Notes: generated by a model not told the origin, from the sequence alone. Counted from the first letter of the stretch, positions 1 to 6,637 are shown. The stretch: 7,599 nucleotides of DNA from Hydrogenophaga sp. (GCA_018335615.1 JAGXRS010000305.1:1-7599), one strand, 5' to 3'. Program-made: numbers and translations.

Positions 1-578
1 GTCTTCGCGGCTGCCTTCGCAAGCGGCTTGGCGCCGGTGCGTGTGCTCGTTTTCCCGGCGGGTGCGACCCCATCCGTTTTGGCCGCGGTTTTAGCGGCGG
101 ATTTGGCGGCACTACGGGCTACCGCCTTGGCGGGCACAGCCTGCGCTTCTTTCACCGCTTTGCGGGCGCTCTTCTTGGCAGCTGGTGCGCCCGCCTGGGC
201 AGGCTTGGGCGCGCCGTGCTTCAGGCGAACCGGTGTGGCGCCCCAGATTTCTTCCAGGCGGTAGTACTGGCGGATCACGGGCTGCATCACATGGGCCACG
301 GCGGCGCCGCAGTCCACGATGATCCACTCGCCGTTCTCCTCGCCCTCGATGCGCGGCTTGTCAAAGCCGGCCTCGCGCACGGCATCGCGCACGCTGGCGG
401 CGAGTGCCTTGGTCTGCCGGTTGGAGGTACCGCTGGCGATGATCACCCGCTCGAACAGGGGCGACAGGCTTTCGGTATTGAAGACCACGATCTCCTGGGC
501 CTTGACGTCCTCGAGCCCGTCGACGATGGCCCGCTGAAGTTTCTGGATGTCTTTTTTGGCTGTGGTTTCGCTGGTCAT
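1..578 (-). CDS. rsfS: Ribosome silencing factor RsfS, with Ala/Lys-rich C-terminal tail (3' end outside window)
   Basis: Cytosolic factor of the RsfS/Iojap (DUF143) family. Known family role: it binds protein uL14 of the large ribosomal subunit and blocks joining of the subunits when nutrients run low. The 192 visible residues begin with the family domain at about 9-121. Recognisable parts are a helix followed by EIVVFN, then IIASGTSNRQ at 47-56, and the conserved segment G-WIIVDCG-AVAHVMQ, RQYYRLEEIWG (about 83-113). The usual protein ends near residue 120; here an extension of at least 69 residues follows, with about 25 Ala, 16 Lys/Arg and only 2 acidic residues, no stop being reached before the edge. 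The start ATG overlaps the nadD stop as ATGA, and no Shine-Dalgarno sequence precedes it, so translation probably depends on coupling to nadD. The domain assignment is firm; the function of the tail is unknown. Confidence 0.95.
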   Translation of the reverse strand, partial: MTSETTAKKDIQKLQRAIVDGLEDVKAQEIVVFNTESLSPLFERVIIASGTSNRQTKALAASVRDAVREAGFDKPRIEGEENGEWIIVDCGAAVAHVMQPVIRQYYRLEEIWGATPVRLKHGAPKPAQAGAPAAKKSARKAVKEAQAVPAKAVARSAAKSAAKTAAKTDGVAPAGKTSTRTGAKPLAKAAAK

Positions 579-1249
579 GAAGGATTCTGATAAAGGTAAT
601 GGGCTGAAATATAGCGTGCGACGGCTTCGGGCACCAGAACGTCCAGGGCGCCCTGACGTCCCACCGACTGTTCGAGCCGCGCGCGAACCGCCGTGGCACT
701 GATGTTCTTGAGCGGCATGTGCAGCCGTTCGTAGGGCAGATCGACAGCGGACAGGTCCATCTCTTGCGACTGGTCCAGCGCCGCGTCGGCACCGATGTGG
801 GTGGCCCGGTCGGCCACCGCCAGCGTGGCATGCTGCAGCACCTCGGGCCAGCGCACCCACTGGCGAAACGCCAGCAACTGGTCGGCACCGAGGATGAGGA
901 ACAGCTGCGCCTGCGGGTATTCCGCGGCCAGCTCGCGCAGCGTGTCGGCGGTGTAGCTGGGCCCCTCGCGTTGGATTTCGCGAGCATCAATGCGGGTGTG
1001 GGGCAGGTCGCCGAAGGCCTGCTCGCACATGGCGACCCGGTGGTGCGCCGGCGACAGGGTCCGGGACTTGTGCCAGGCCTGACCGGTGGGCAGGATGTGC
1101 AGCACGTCCAGGTGCAACTGGGCGATCGCGGTTTCGGCCAGTGTGCGGTGTGCCCAGTGCGGGGGATCGAACGCCCCGCCGAACACGCCCACCCGCTGCA
1201 CGCCCACCGGTCCGGCTCGTTTCCCTGGCTCGGCCTGCGGGTGCGTCAT
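575..1249 (-). CDS. nadD: Nicotinate-nucleotide adenylyltransferase NadD
   Basis: Transfers AMP from ATP to nicotinate mononucleotide, giving deamido-NAD, the step before NAD synthetase in the cytosol. The 224-residue protein is of usual length. It has the nucleotidyltransferase N-terminal motif GGAFDPPHWAH (24-34), PTGQAWHKSR (54-63), SYTADTL (98-104), LILGADQL (118-125) and the C-terminal ISATAVR (183-189), a form of the ISSTxxR motif. In the (H/T)xGH motif the Gly is Ala (HWAH); both histidines remain. The start ATG was chosen because it overlaps the hemF stop as ATGA and has AAGGA six bases upstream; the frame stays open for 54 more codons upstream, but those lie inside hemF and look nothing like the family. 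It is followed by rsfS with the same kind of overlap, a common nadD-rsfS pairing in bacteria. Confidence 0.96.
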   Translation of the reverse strand: MTHPQAEPGKRAGPVGVQRVGVFGGAFDPPHWAHRTLAETAIAQLHLDVLHILPTGQAWHKSRTLSPAHHRVAMCEQAFGDLPHTRIDAREIQREGPSYTADTLRELAAEYPQAQLFLILGADQLLAFRQWVRWPEVLQHATLAVADRATHIGADAALDQSQEMDLSAVDLPYERLHMPLKNISATAVRARLEQSVGRQGALDVLVPEAVARYISAHYLYQNPS

Positions 1250-2160
1250 ACCCAGTCCTTGCGCACCAGAAACTGGCGGTACAGCAGGTCTTCCGGCGTT
1301 CCTTTTTTTGTTTTTCGCTGGTAGGCCCAACTGACCAGCGGCGGCATGGACATGAGGATGGACTCGCTGCGCCCGCCCGACTGCAGGCCGAAATGGGTGC
1401 CGCGGTCCCACACCAGGTTGAATTCGACGTAACGCCCGCGCCGGTACAGCTGGAAGTTGCGCTCGCGCTCGCCGTAGGCCATGTGCTTGCGCCGGTCGAC
1501 GATGGGCAGGTAGGCATCCAGGAAGCTGTCACCCACAGAGGCCAGCATGGCAAAGCTGCCATCAAAGCCGAGTTCCGAGAAGTCGTCGAAGAAGACACCG
1601 CCCACACCGCGCTGTTCGTCGCGGTGCTTGAGGTAGAAATACTCGTCGCACCAGGTCTTGAAGCGGGGGTATTTGTCCACGCCAAAGGGGTCCAGCGCCG
1701 ACTTGCAGGTGCGGTGGAAGTGGACCGCGTCTTCCTCGAAGCCGTAATACGGCGTGAGGTCCATGCCACCGCCGAACCAGCACACCGGCTCGGCGTTGGC
1801 CGGCATGGCGGCGATCATGCGCACGTTCATGTGCACCGTGGGCACGTAGGGGTTGCGCGGGTGGAACACCAGCGAGACGCCCATGGCTTCGAACGGGGCG
1901 CCCGAGAGCTCGGGGCGGTGCTGCGTCGCCGAGGGCGGCAGACGCGGGCCACGCACATGCGAGAAACCGCAACCCGCGCGCTCGAACACGGCGCCGTCTT
2001 CCAGAATCCGGGTCACGCCAGAACCTTGAAGGGCTTCGCCCGGTTGCTTGCGCCACTTGTCCGTGAGGAAACGGCCGCCATCGACCTGCGCCACGGTGGA
2101 GGTGATGCGGTCCTGCAGATCGGTCAGGTACTCGCGTACGTTTTGGGTCGGTGTGCTCAT
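1246..2160 (-). CDS. hemF: Oxygen-dependent coproporphyrinogen III oxidase HemF
   Basis: Oxidatively decarboxylates two propionate groups of coproporphyrinogen III to vinyls, forming protoporphyrinogen IX in aerobic heme synthesis; no metal or flavin is expected from the family. The protein has 304 residues (E. coli HemF 299). Family hallmarks are HPRNPYVPTVHMN (100-112), WFGGGMDLTPYY (128-139), the signature KTWCDEYFYLKHR followed by DEQRGVGGVFFDD (168-193), and YVEFNLVWDRGTHFGLQSGGR (244-264, seen in parts). The start fits the family N-terminus, yet no Shine-Dalgarno sequence is visible in the 24 bases before it. A 139-base gap with no clear promoter or terminator lies between it and purD; a short GCCGG-CAT-CCGGC hairpin sits in that gap. 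Its stop overlaps the nadD start, so heme and NAD genes share a transcript. The presence of HemF implies an aerobic or facultative host. Confidence 0.97.
   Translation of the reverse strand: MSTPTQNVREYLTDLQDRITSTVAQVDGGRFLTDKWRKQPGEALQGSGVTRILEDGAVFERAGCGFSHVRGPRLPPSATQHRPELSGAPFEAMGVSLVFHPRNPYVPTVHMNVRMIAAMPANAEPVCWFGGGMDLTPYYGFEEDAVHFHRTCKSALDPFGVDKYPRFKTWCDEYFYLKHRDEQRGVGGVFFDDFSELGFDGSFAMLASVGDSFLDAYLPIVDRRKHMAYGERERNFQLYRRGRYVEFNLVWDRGTHFGLQSGGRSESILMSMPPLVSWAYQRKTKKGTPEDLLYRQFLVRKDWV
1256..1260 (-). promoter_or_regulatory. Ribosome binding site of nadD inside hemF
   Basis: AAGGA on the minus strand, six bases before the nadD ATG and inside the last codons of hemF. It decides the nadD start against longer readings of the same frame. 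A ribosome ending hemF would stop on top of it, so re-initiation at the ATGA overlap is likely. Confidence 0.7.
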
Positions 2161-2299
2161 GGGTGCAGAGAGGGTATTGGCAGGTGCACCGTCGCGGCGT
2201 GAGCGGCGCGTCCGACGGGCGCGAAGCAGCCGGCATCCGGCGTGCCTGTGCGAACGATCACGAGACGGCGGATCAGCGGTTCAGGCCGGTGACGAAGGT

Positions 2300-3574
2300 T
2301 CAAAGGGCGCGGTAACCGATGTCACGGCGGAACTGCAGGCCATCGAAACCGATGCCCTCGATCAGGCCGTACACGTCCCGGCGCGCCTCGGCCACGGTGG
2401 GTGCCAGCACGGTGGCGCACAACACGCGCCCCCCGGCGGTCACCACCCCGTCGGGCGAATGGGCGGTGCCGGCATGGAACACCATGCGGTCCGCCTCGTC
2501 GGCGGGCAGACCGGTGATCGCATCCCCTTTGCGGGGTTGCAGCGGGTAGCCGGCGGCGGCCAGTACCACGCCCAGGGCCACACGCGGGTCCCAGTCGAGG
2601 CTCACGCGGTCCAGCTCGCCACGTGTGGCCGCCAGCAGCACTTGCGCCAGGTTGCTGCGCAGGCGCATCAGGATCGGCTGCGTCTCGGGATCGCCCATGC
2701 GGCAATTGAACTCCAGCGTCTTGACCGCGCCGTCGGGCGTGATCATGAGGCCGGCATACAGGAAACCGGTGTACGGAATGCCATCGGCGGCCATGCCCCG
2801 CAACGTGGGCAGGATCACCTCGTCCATGGCGCGCTGGTGCACGGCCGGCGTCACCACCGGTGCTGGCGAGTACGCGCCCATGCCCCCGGTGTTGGGTCCC
2901 TGGTCGGCGTCGAGCAGGCGCTTGTGGTCCTGGCTGGTGGCCAGCGGCAAGGCGTGTTCGCCGTCGCACAGCACGATGAAACTGGCCTCTTCACCGCTCA
3001 GGAATTCCTCGATCACCACGCGTGCACCGCCCTCGTTGTGCGTGACGCCCAGCGTGTTGTCGACGAGCATGAAATCGATCGCCTCGTGCGCCTCGGCAAG
3101 CGTCATCGCCACCACGACACCCTTGCCGGCCGCCAGGCCATCGGCCTTGATCACGATGGGCACACCGTTTGCGTCCACGTAGGCATGGGCCTGGGCCGGA
3201 TCGGTGAAGGTCTGGTACTCGGCGGTGGGAATGCCGTGGCGCTGCATGAAGGCTTTGGAAAAGGCCTTCGAGCTTTCCAGCTGTGCCGCGGCCTGGGTCG
3301 GACCAAAGATGGCCAGCCCGTGGGCACGGAATTCGTCCACCACGCCCGCGGCCAGGGGGGCCTCGGGGCCCACCACGGTCAGTTCGACCCCGTTGGCTTG
3401 CACCCACTCGCGCAACGCCACCTTGTCGGTGATGGGCAGGTTGGTCAGCTGGGCATCCCGCGCGGTCCCGGCATTGCCGGGTGCCACGAACACCTGTTCC
3501 ACACCCGCGGACTGCTTGAGCTTCCACGCCAGCGCATGCTCGCGGCCACCGCCGCCAATCACCAATACGTTCAA
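2300..3574 (-). CDS. purD: Phosphoribosylamine-glycine ligase PurD (GAR synthetase)
   Basis: Joins 5-phosphoribosylamine and glycine with ATP to give GAR, the second step of de novo purine synthesis; cytosolic ATP-grasp enzyme. From the start chosen here it has 424 residues, close to the family norm. Visible parts are the N-domain motif GGGGREHALAWKL (7-19), VVGPEAPLAAG (67-77), the ATP-grasp phosphate loop KADGLAAGKGVVV (143-155), the family segment DADQGPNTGGMGAYSP (222-237) and the metal/ATP site LEFNCRMGDPE (287-297), then the C-domain. The start is a TTG at 3574, giving MNVLVIGGGG as in the family (MKVLVIGGGG in relatives), with GGAGA five bases upstream. A second TTG four codons earlier (3586) would add MENG but overlaps the GGAGA itself. 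No in-frame ATG exists nearby. yebC lies 177 bases upstream on the same strand. Confidence 0.97.
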   Translation of the reverse strand: MNVLVIGGGGREHALAWKLKQSAGVEQVFVAPGNAGTARDAQLTNLPITDKVALREWVQANGVELTVVGPEAPLAAGVVDEFRAHGLAIFGPTQAAAQLESSKAFSKAFMQRHGIPTAEYQTFTDPAQAHAYVDANGVPIVIKADGLAAGKGVVVAMTLAEAHEAIDFMLVDNTLGVTHNEGGARVVIEEFLSGEEASFIVLCDGEHALPLATSQDHKRLLDADQGPNTGGMGAYSPAPVVTPAVHQRAMDEVILPTLRGMAADGIPYTGFLYAGLMITPDGAVKTLEFNCRMGDPETQPILMRLRSNLAQVLLAATRGELDRVSLDWDPRVALGVVLAAAGYPLQPRKGDAITGLPADEADRMVFHAGTAHSPDGVVTAGGRVLCATVLAPTVAEARRDVYGLIEGIGFDGLQFRRDIGYRAL

Positions 3575-3579
3575 ACCAT

Positions 3580-3584
3580 TCTCC
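3580..3584 (-). promoter_or_regulatory. Ribosome binding site of purD deciding a TTG start
   Basis: GGAGA on the minus strand, five bases before the TTG at 3574. The ATG seen between them (in GAATGG) is out of frame with purD. The site supports the internal TTG over the TTG at 3586, which it overlaps. Confidence 0.6.
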
Positions 3585-3717
3585 AAAATGAATCACATCG
3601 CCGAACGCCGCGCCAGGCGCGCAACATCCCGGCCCCACCCTGTCGTGCAACAGCCCTCCAACACTCCCGGCACGGGGCCGTCACGCGTCATCCGCTTCAG
3701 GGGGTGACGTGCGCAAC

Positions 3718-3748
3718 GCGCCGCGGGGGTGGTCTGCTGCCGCGGCAC
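3718..3748 (-). repeat. Imperfect inverted repeat just after the yebC stop
   Basis: The arms GCGCCGCGG (3718-3726) and CCGCGGCAC (3740-3748) pair at 8 of 9 positions around a 13-base loop, starting three bases past the yebC stop codon. No U tract follows on the minus strand, so it is not a classic intrinsic terminator. It could protect the 3' end of the yebC message, weaken read-through into purD, or be chance in GC-rich DNA. A second 6-bp repeat, CGTCAC/GTGACG (3679-3684 and 3704-3709), lies nearby in the same spacer. The rest of the yebC-purD spacer shows nothing I can name. Confidence 0.3.
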
Positions 3749-3751
3749 GGC

Positions 3752-4471
3752 TCACAGCCCAGCGTTATGGAAGACTTCCTGCACGTCGTCCAGGTCCTCA
3801 ATCACATCCAGCAGCTTCTGCATGCGCGCGGCATCGTCGCCGCTCAGCTCAATCGTGTTCTCGGGCCGCATGGTCACCTCGGCCACCTCGGGCTGGAGCC
3901 CGGCCGCTTCCAGTGCGTTTTTCACCGCCTCAAGGTCGGTGTAGGCGGTCAACACCTCGATGGCGCCGTCCTCATCGGTGACCACGTCCTCGGCACCGGC
4001 GTCCAGCGCCACCTCCATCACCCGGTCTTCGTCCGTGCCCGGCGCGAAGATGATCTGGCCGCAATGCTTGAACTGGAACGCCACCGAACCCTCGGTGCCC
4101 AGGTTGCCGCCGTATTTGCTGAACGCGTGCCGCACCTCGGCCACCGTGCGGACCTTGTTGTCCGTCATGGTGTCGACGATCACGGCCGCGCCGCCGATGC
4201 CGTAGCCTTCGTAGCGGATCTCTTCCAACGCCTGGCCTTCCAGGTTGCCCGAGGCCTTGTCCACGTTGTACTTGATGCGATCGGCCGGCATGTTGGCCGC
4301 TTTGGCCTTTTCAATGGCCAGTCGCAAGCGGGGATTCATGGCCGGGTCACCACCACCCTGGCGCGCCGCCACGGTAATCTCACGGATGACGCGCGTCCAG
4401 ATTTTTCCGCGCTTCTCGTCCTGTCGGCCTTTGCGGTGTTGAATATTGGCCCATTTGCTGTGTCCAGCCAC
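3752..4471 (-). CDS. yebC: YebC/PmpR family transcriptional regulator or translation factor
   Basis: Member of the widespread YebC/PmpR (TACO1-like) family. Some members are described as DNA-binding regulators (PmpR of Pseudomonas), others act on translating ribosomes, so the exact job here is open. The 239-residue protein starts with AGHSKWANIQHRK (2-14), then KRGKIWTRVIREI (20-32), GGGDPAMNPRLR (39-50), YEGYGIGGAA (87-96), TVAEVRHAFSKYGGNLG (109-125) and GSVAFQF (128-134), all family hallmarks, and ends with the acidic C-terminal domain with PENTIELS (203-210). The start is GTG, with AAAAGGA seven bases upstream. It is first in the minus-strand run and divergent from the yjgR-like gene; purD lies 177 bases downstream, possibly on the same transcript. 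There is no ruvC beside it, unlike the E. coli arrangement. Confidence 0.95.
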   Translation of the reverse strand: MAGHSKWANIQHRKGRQDEKRGKIWTRVIREITVAARQGGGDPAMNPRLRLAIEKAKAANMPADRIKYNVDKASGNLEGQALEEIRYEGYGIGGAAVIVDTMTDNKVRTVAEVRHAFSKYGGNLGTEGSVAFQFKHCGQIIFAPGTDEDRVMEVALDAGAEDVVTDEDGAIEVLTAYTDLEAVKNALEAAGLQPEVAEVTMRPENTIELSGDDAARMQKLLDVIEDLDDVQEVFHNAGL

Positions 4472-4478
4472 GAATGAA

Positions 4479-4485
4479 TCCTTTT
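4479..4485 (-). promoter_or_regulatory. Ribosome binding site of yebC (GTG start)
   Basis: AAAAGGA on the minus strand, seven bases ahead of the GTG codon. It confirms the non-ATG start, which also gives the exact family N-terminus beginning AGHSKWAN after the initiator. Confidence 0.75.
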
Positions 4486-4558
4486 GATTGACCAGAGTTT
4501 GGTGTAATTACCCGCGATTTTACGTTTACCCGTCCGACCCTTTTCCACCGCTGCGCAC

Positions 4559-4563
4559 AAGGA
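4559..4563 (+). promoter_or_regulatory. Ribosome binding site of the yjgR-like gene
   Basis: AAGGA eight bases before the ATG at 4572. It overlaps the alternative ATG at 4563, so 4572 is the better start. Confidence 0.65.
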
Positions 4564-4571
4564 TGTTGAAC

Positions 4572-6134
4572 ATGGCCGAACCGATGCCCATTGCCCAGAA
4601 TGCAACGACCACCTGTCACCTGCTGCCAGGCCTGGCAAACCGGCACGGCCTCATCACCGGCGCCACCGGCACCGGCAAGACCGTGACCCTGCAGACCCTG
4701 GCCGAACAGTTCTCGCGCATCGGCGTGCCGGTGTTCATGGCGGATGTGAAGGGCGACCTGACGGGCATCAGCCAGCGCGGCGACTTCGGCGAGAGGATTG
4801 CCAGCGTACTGAGGGACCGCAGCATCACGCTGCCCGCGCCCCACGCCTGTCCCACGACACTGTGGGATGTGTTCGGTGAGCAGGGCCACCCGGTGCGCGC
4901 CACCATCTCCGACATGGGCCCGCTGCTGCTGGCCCGCATGCTCGACCTGAACGACACCCAGGCCGGCGTGCTCAACCTGGTATTCAGAATCGCCGATGAC
5001 AACGGCCTGTTGCTGCTCGACATGAAAGACCTGCGGGCCATGCTGCAGCATGTCGGCGACAACGCCAAGCTGTTCACCACCGAATACGGCAACGTGAGCG
5101 CGGCCAGCATCGGCGCGATCCAGCGCGGGCTGATGCAGGTGGAGCAGCAAGGCGGCAGCCAGTTCTTTGGCGAGCCCATGCTCGACATCGCCGATTTCAT
5201 GCAGTCCGTGGGCGGCCAGGGCGTCATCAACATCCTGGCGGCCGACAAGCTGCTGAACGCGCCGCGGCTGTACGCCACCTTCCTGCTGTGGATGCTGTCG
5301 GAGCTGTTTGAGACCCTGCCCGAAATAGGCGACCCCGAGAAGCCGAAGCTGGTGTTCTTCTTCGACGAAGCCCACCTCCTGTTCAAGGACGCACCCAAGG
5401 TGCTGATCGAGCGCATCGAACTGGTGGTGCGACTGGTGCGCTCCAAAGGCGTGGGCGTGTACTTCGTGACGCAGAACCCGCTGGACATTCCCGACAGCGT
5501 GCTCGGTCAGCTGGGCAACCGGGTGCAGCACGCCCTGCGGGCCTTCACGCCACGCGACCAGAAAGCGGTGAAGGCCACGGCGCAGACCATGCGCCCGAAG
5601 GCCGGGCTGAACATCGAGGCCGCCATCACCGAGCTGGCCGTGGGGGAGGCCTTGGTGAGCCTGCTGGACGCGAAAGGCCGGCCGTGCGAGACCGAGCGGG
5701 TGTATGTGCTGCCCCCGGGCAGCCAGCTCGGCCCCATCACCGCCGATCAGCGCCGTGCCTTGCTGCAAGATTCCCTGGTGGGCGGCGTGTACGAACAGCA
5801 GGTGGACCGGGAAAGCGCCTACGAGTTGCTGCGCGCCCATGCCGGCGGTGCCGCCCCTGCCACCATCGCTGAACCGGCCACGGGCGGCACCGCCGCCGCC
5901 AGGACGCCGCGCATCCCCGGCGCCACCCAGCCCGGCGCGTCAGCCAGTGGTGGTGGGGGTGGCGTCGGCAGTCGGGTGAACGAAGCCCTGTTTGGCCGCA
6001 CCGGCCCCCGCGGCGGCCAGTACGACGGTCTGGTGCAGACCATGGCCAAAACGGCGGCACGCAGCGTGGCCAGCGGCATCGGTCGCCAGCTCGTGCGCGG
6101 GGTGCTGGGCAGCCTGCTCGGTGGCAAGCGCTGA
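4572..6134 (+). CDS. HerA/FtsK-like ATPase of the YjgR (DUF853) family
   Basis: P-loop ATPase of 520 residues resembling E. coli YjgR; the family belongs to the HerA/FtsK translocase group, but its biological role is not established. The N-terminus CHLLPGLANRHGLITG leads into Walker A GATGTGKT (30-37). FMADVKGDLTG (55-65) is a family hallmark, Walker B is LVFFFDEAH (260-268) with catalytic D265-E266, and the conserved VTQNP (299-303) and LGNRVQHALRAFTPRD (314-329) follow, the latter with candidate arginine fingers. A low-complexity Ala/Pro/Gly linker (about 425-465, ending in a Gly run) leads to a C-terminal piece, SRVNEALFGRTGPRGGQYDG then a small basic helix, also typical of the family. No signal peptide or membrane segment is seen. 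The start follows AAGGA and gives MAEPMPIA; an ATG three codons earlier is possible. The DUF1499 gene begins 5 bases after its stop, suggesting one operon. Confidence 0.93.
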   Translation: MAEPMPIAQNATTTCHLLPGLANRHGLITGATGTGKTVTLQTLAEQFSRIGVPVFMADVKGDLTGISQRGDFGERIASVLRDRSITLPAPHACPTTLWDVFGEQGHPVRATISDMGPLLLARMLDLNDTQAGVLNLVFRIADDNGLLLLDMKDLRAMLQHVGDNAKLFTTEYGNVSAASIGAIQRGLMQVEQQGGSQFFGEPMLDIADFMQSVGGQGVINILAADKLLNAPRLYATFLLWMLSELFETLPEIGDPEKPKLVFFFDEAHLLFKDAPKVLIERIELVVRLVRSKGVGVYFVTQNPLDIPDSVLGQLGNRVQHALRAFTPRDQKAVKATAQTMRPKAGLNIEAAITELAVGEALVSLLDAKGRPCETERVYVLPPGSQLGPITADQRRALLQDSLVGGVYEQQVDRESAYELLRAHAGGAAPATIAEPATGGTAAARTPRIPGATQPGASASGGGGGVGSRVNEALFGRTGPRGGQYDGLVQTMAKTAARSVASGIGRQLVRGVLGSLLGGKR

Positions 6135-6139
6135 GAGCG

Positions 6140-6637
6140 ATGGCGCGCATGAAACTGCTCTCCATCGCGCTGCCATTGCTGCTGGCCGGTGCCGTGCTGG
6201 CGGTGCAGACTGGCGCGCTGCAAGGCAGCCCACCGGACGATCTGGGCATACACGAGGGCCGCCTGAAGCCGCCCTCTTCCACCCCCAACAGCGTGAGCAG
6301 CCAGGCCGCGCTCTACCCCGAGCACCCGCAGCGGGCCTACGCGGGCATTGAGCCGCTGCCATTCAAACGCGGCGGTGCACCCGCCTCGCTGCAGGCCGTG
6401 CACACCGTGCTGCAAGACATGCCGGGCGTGAGCGTGGTGCAACAGCAGGACGGCTACTTGCGGGCGCAGGCGCAGACGCGCTGGCTGCGCTTCGTGGACG
6501 ACCTGGAGTTCTGGGCCAACCCCGAGCGCGGGGTGGTGGAATTGCGCAGCGCCAGCCGCCTGGGCCATGGCGACCTGGGGGCCAACCGCTCGCGCATGGA
6601 ACGCGTGCGCAGCGCCTACCTGGCGCTACCCCCTTGA
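6140..6637 (+). CDS. DUF1499 family protein, probably exported
   Basis: Protein of 165 residues of unknown function. The N-terminus has a short basic start (MARMK) and a hydrophobic stretch at about 6-22 (LLSIALPLLLAGAVLAV), fitting a signal peptide or a membrane anchor; there is no lipobox Cys. A Pro/Ser-rich spacer follows, then the DUF1499 domain (about 75-160) with DGYLRAQAQTRWLRFVDDLEF (104-124, seen in parts), the hallmark RSASRLGHGDLGANR (136-150) and a final RMERVR. It begins 5 bases after the yjgR-like stop; GAGAG lies only two bases before the first ATG (6140) but 11 before the second (6149, MKLLSIAL), so either may be used. The pairing with a cytosolic ATPase is unexplained. The gene converges on clpA. 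Confidence 0.88.
   Translation: MARMKLLSIALPLLLAGAVLAVQTGALQGSPPDDLGIHEGRLKPPSSTPNSVSSQAALYPEHPQRAYAGIEPLPFKRGGAPASLQAVHTVLQDMPGVSVVQQQDGYLRAQAQTRWLRFVDDLEFWANPERGVVELRSASRLGHGDLGANRSRMERVRSAYLALPP

Larger units (their letters stand above)
4472..4571. promoter_or_regulatory. Divergent promoter region between yebC and the yjgR-like gene
   Basis: This 100-base spacer is richer in A/T than its surroundings, mainly in 4479-4528, and must hold promoters for both outward-facing units. Minus strand: TAAAAT at 4517-4522 could be a -10 box for yebC, about 30 bases before its ribosome binding site, but no good -35 is seen. Plus strand: TTGACC at 4488 and TTGGTG at 4500 resemble -35 boxes, without a convincing -10 at the right distance. 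I can support the region as regulatory, not the individual boxes. Confidence 0.45.

Noticed and set aside
1..190. A tandem DNA repeat in the rsfS tail region
   Set aside because: The Ala/Lys codons give a repetitive look, but I find no exact repeated unit; it is low-complexity coding sequence.
1250..1411. A 54-codon N-terminal extension of nadD
   Set aside because: The extension lies inside hemF and resembles nothing in the family; the ATG at 1249 has AAGGA and the ATGA overlap.
1141..2202. A 353-codon plus-strand frame opposite hemF
   Set aside because: hemF in the other strand carries the complete family signature; this frame has no recognisable domain and no plausible ribosome binding site.
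2229..2241. GCCGG-CAT-CCGGC hairpin between purD and hemF as a terminator
   Set aside because: The stem has only 5 bp, the loop is 3 bases and no T run follows on either strand; such repeats are frequent by chance at this GC content.
2048..4477. An 809-codon open frame on the plus strand opposite purD and yebC
   Set aside because: It is antisense to two genes with full family motifs. Its translation is rich in His, Gly, Arg and Gln without any recognisable domain, as expected when the wobble-biased strand of GC-rich genes is read in reverse.
4380..5840. A 486-codon open frame on the minus strand opposite the yjgR-like gene
   Set aside because: It is a mirror of a gene with clear Walker A and B motifs; the His/Gln/Gly-rich composition and lack of any known domain mark it as a GC-bias shadow.
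4572..6637. A HerA-nuclease type phage defence operon
   Set aside because: The ATPase matches the YjgR housekeeping-type family, no NurA, Sir2, DUF4297 or other effector is nearby, and the partner is a DUF1499 protein.
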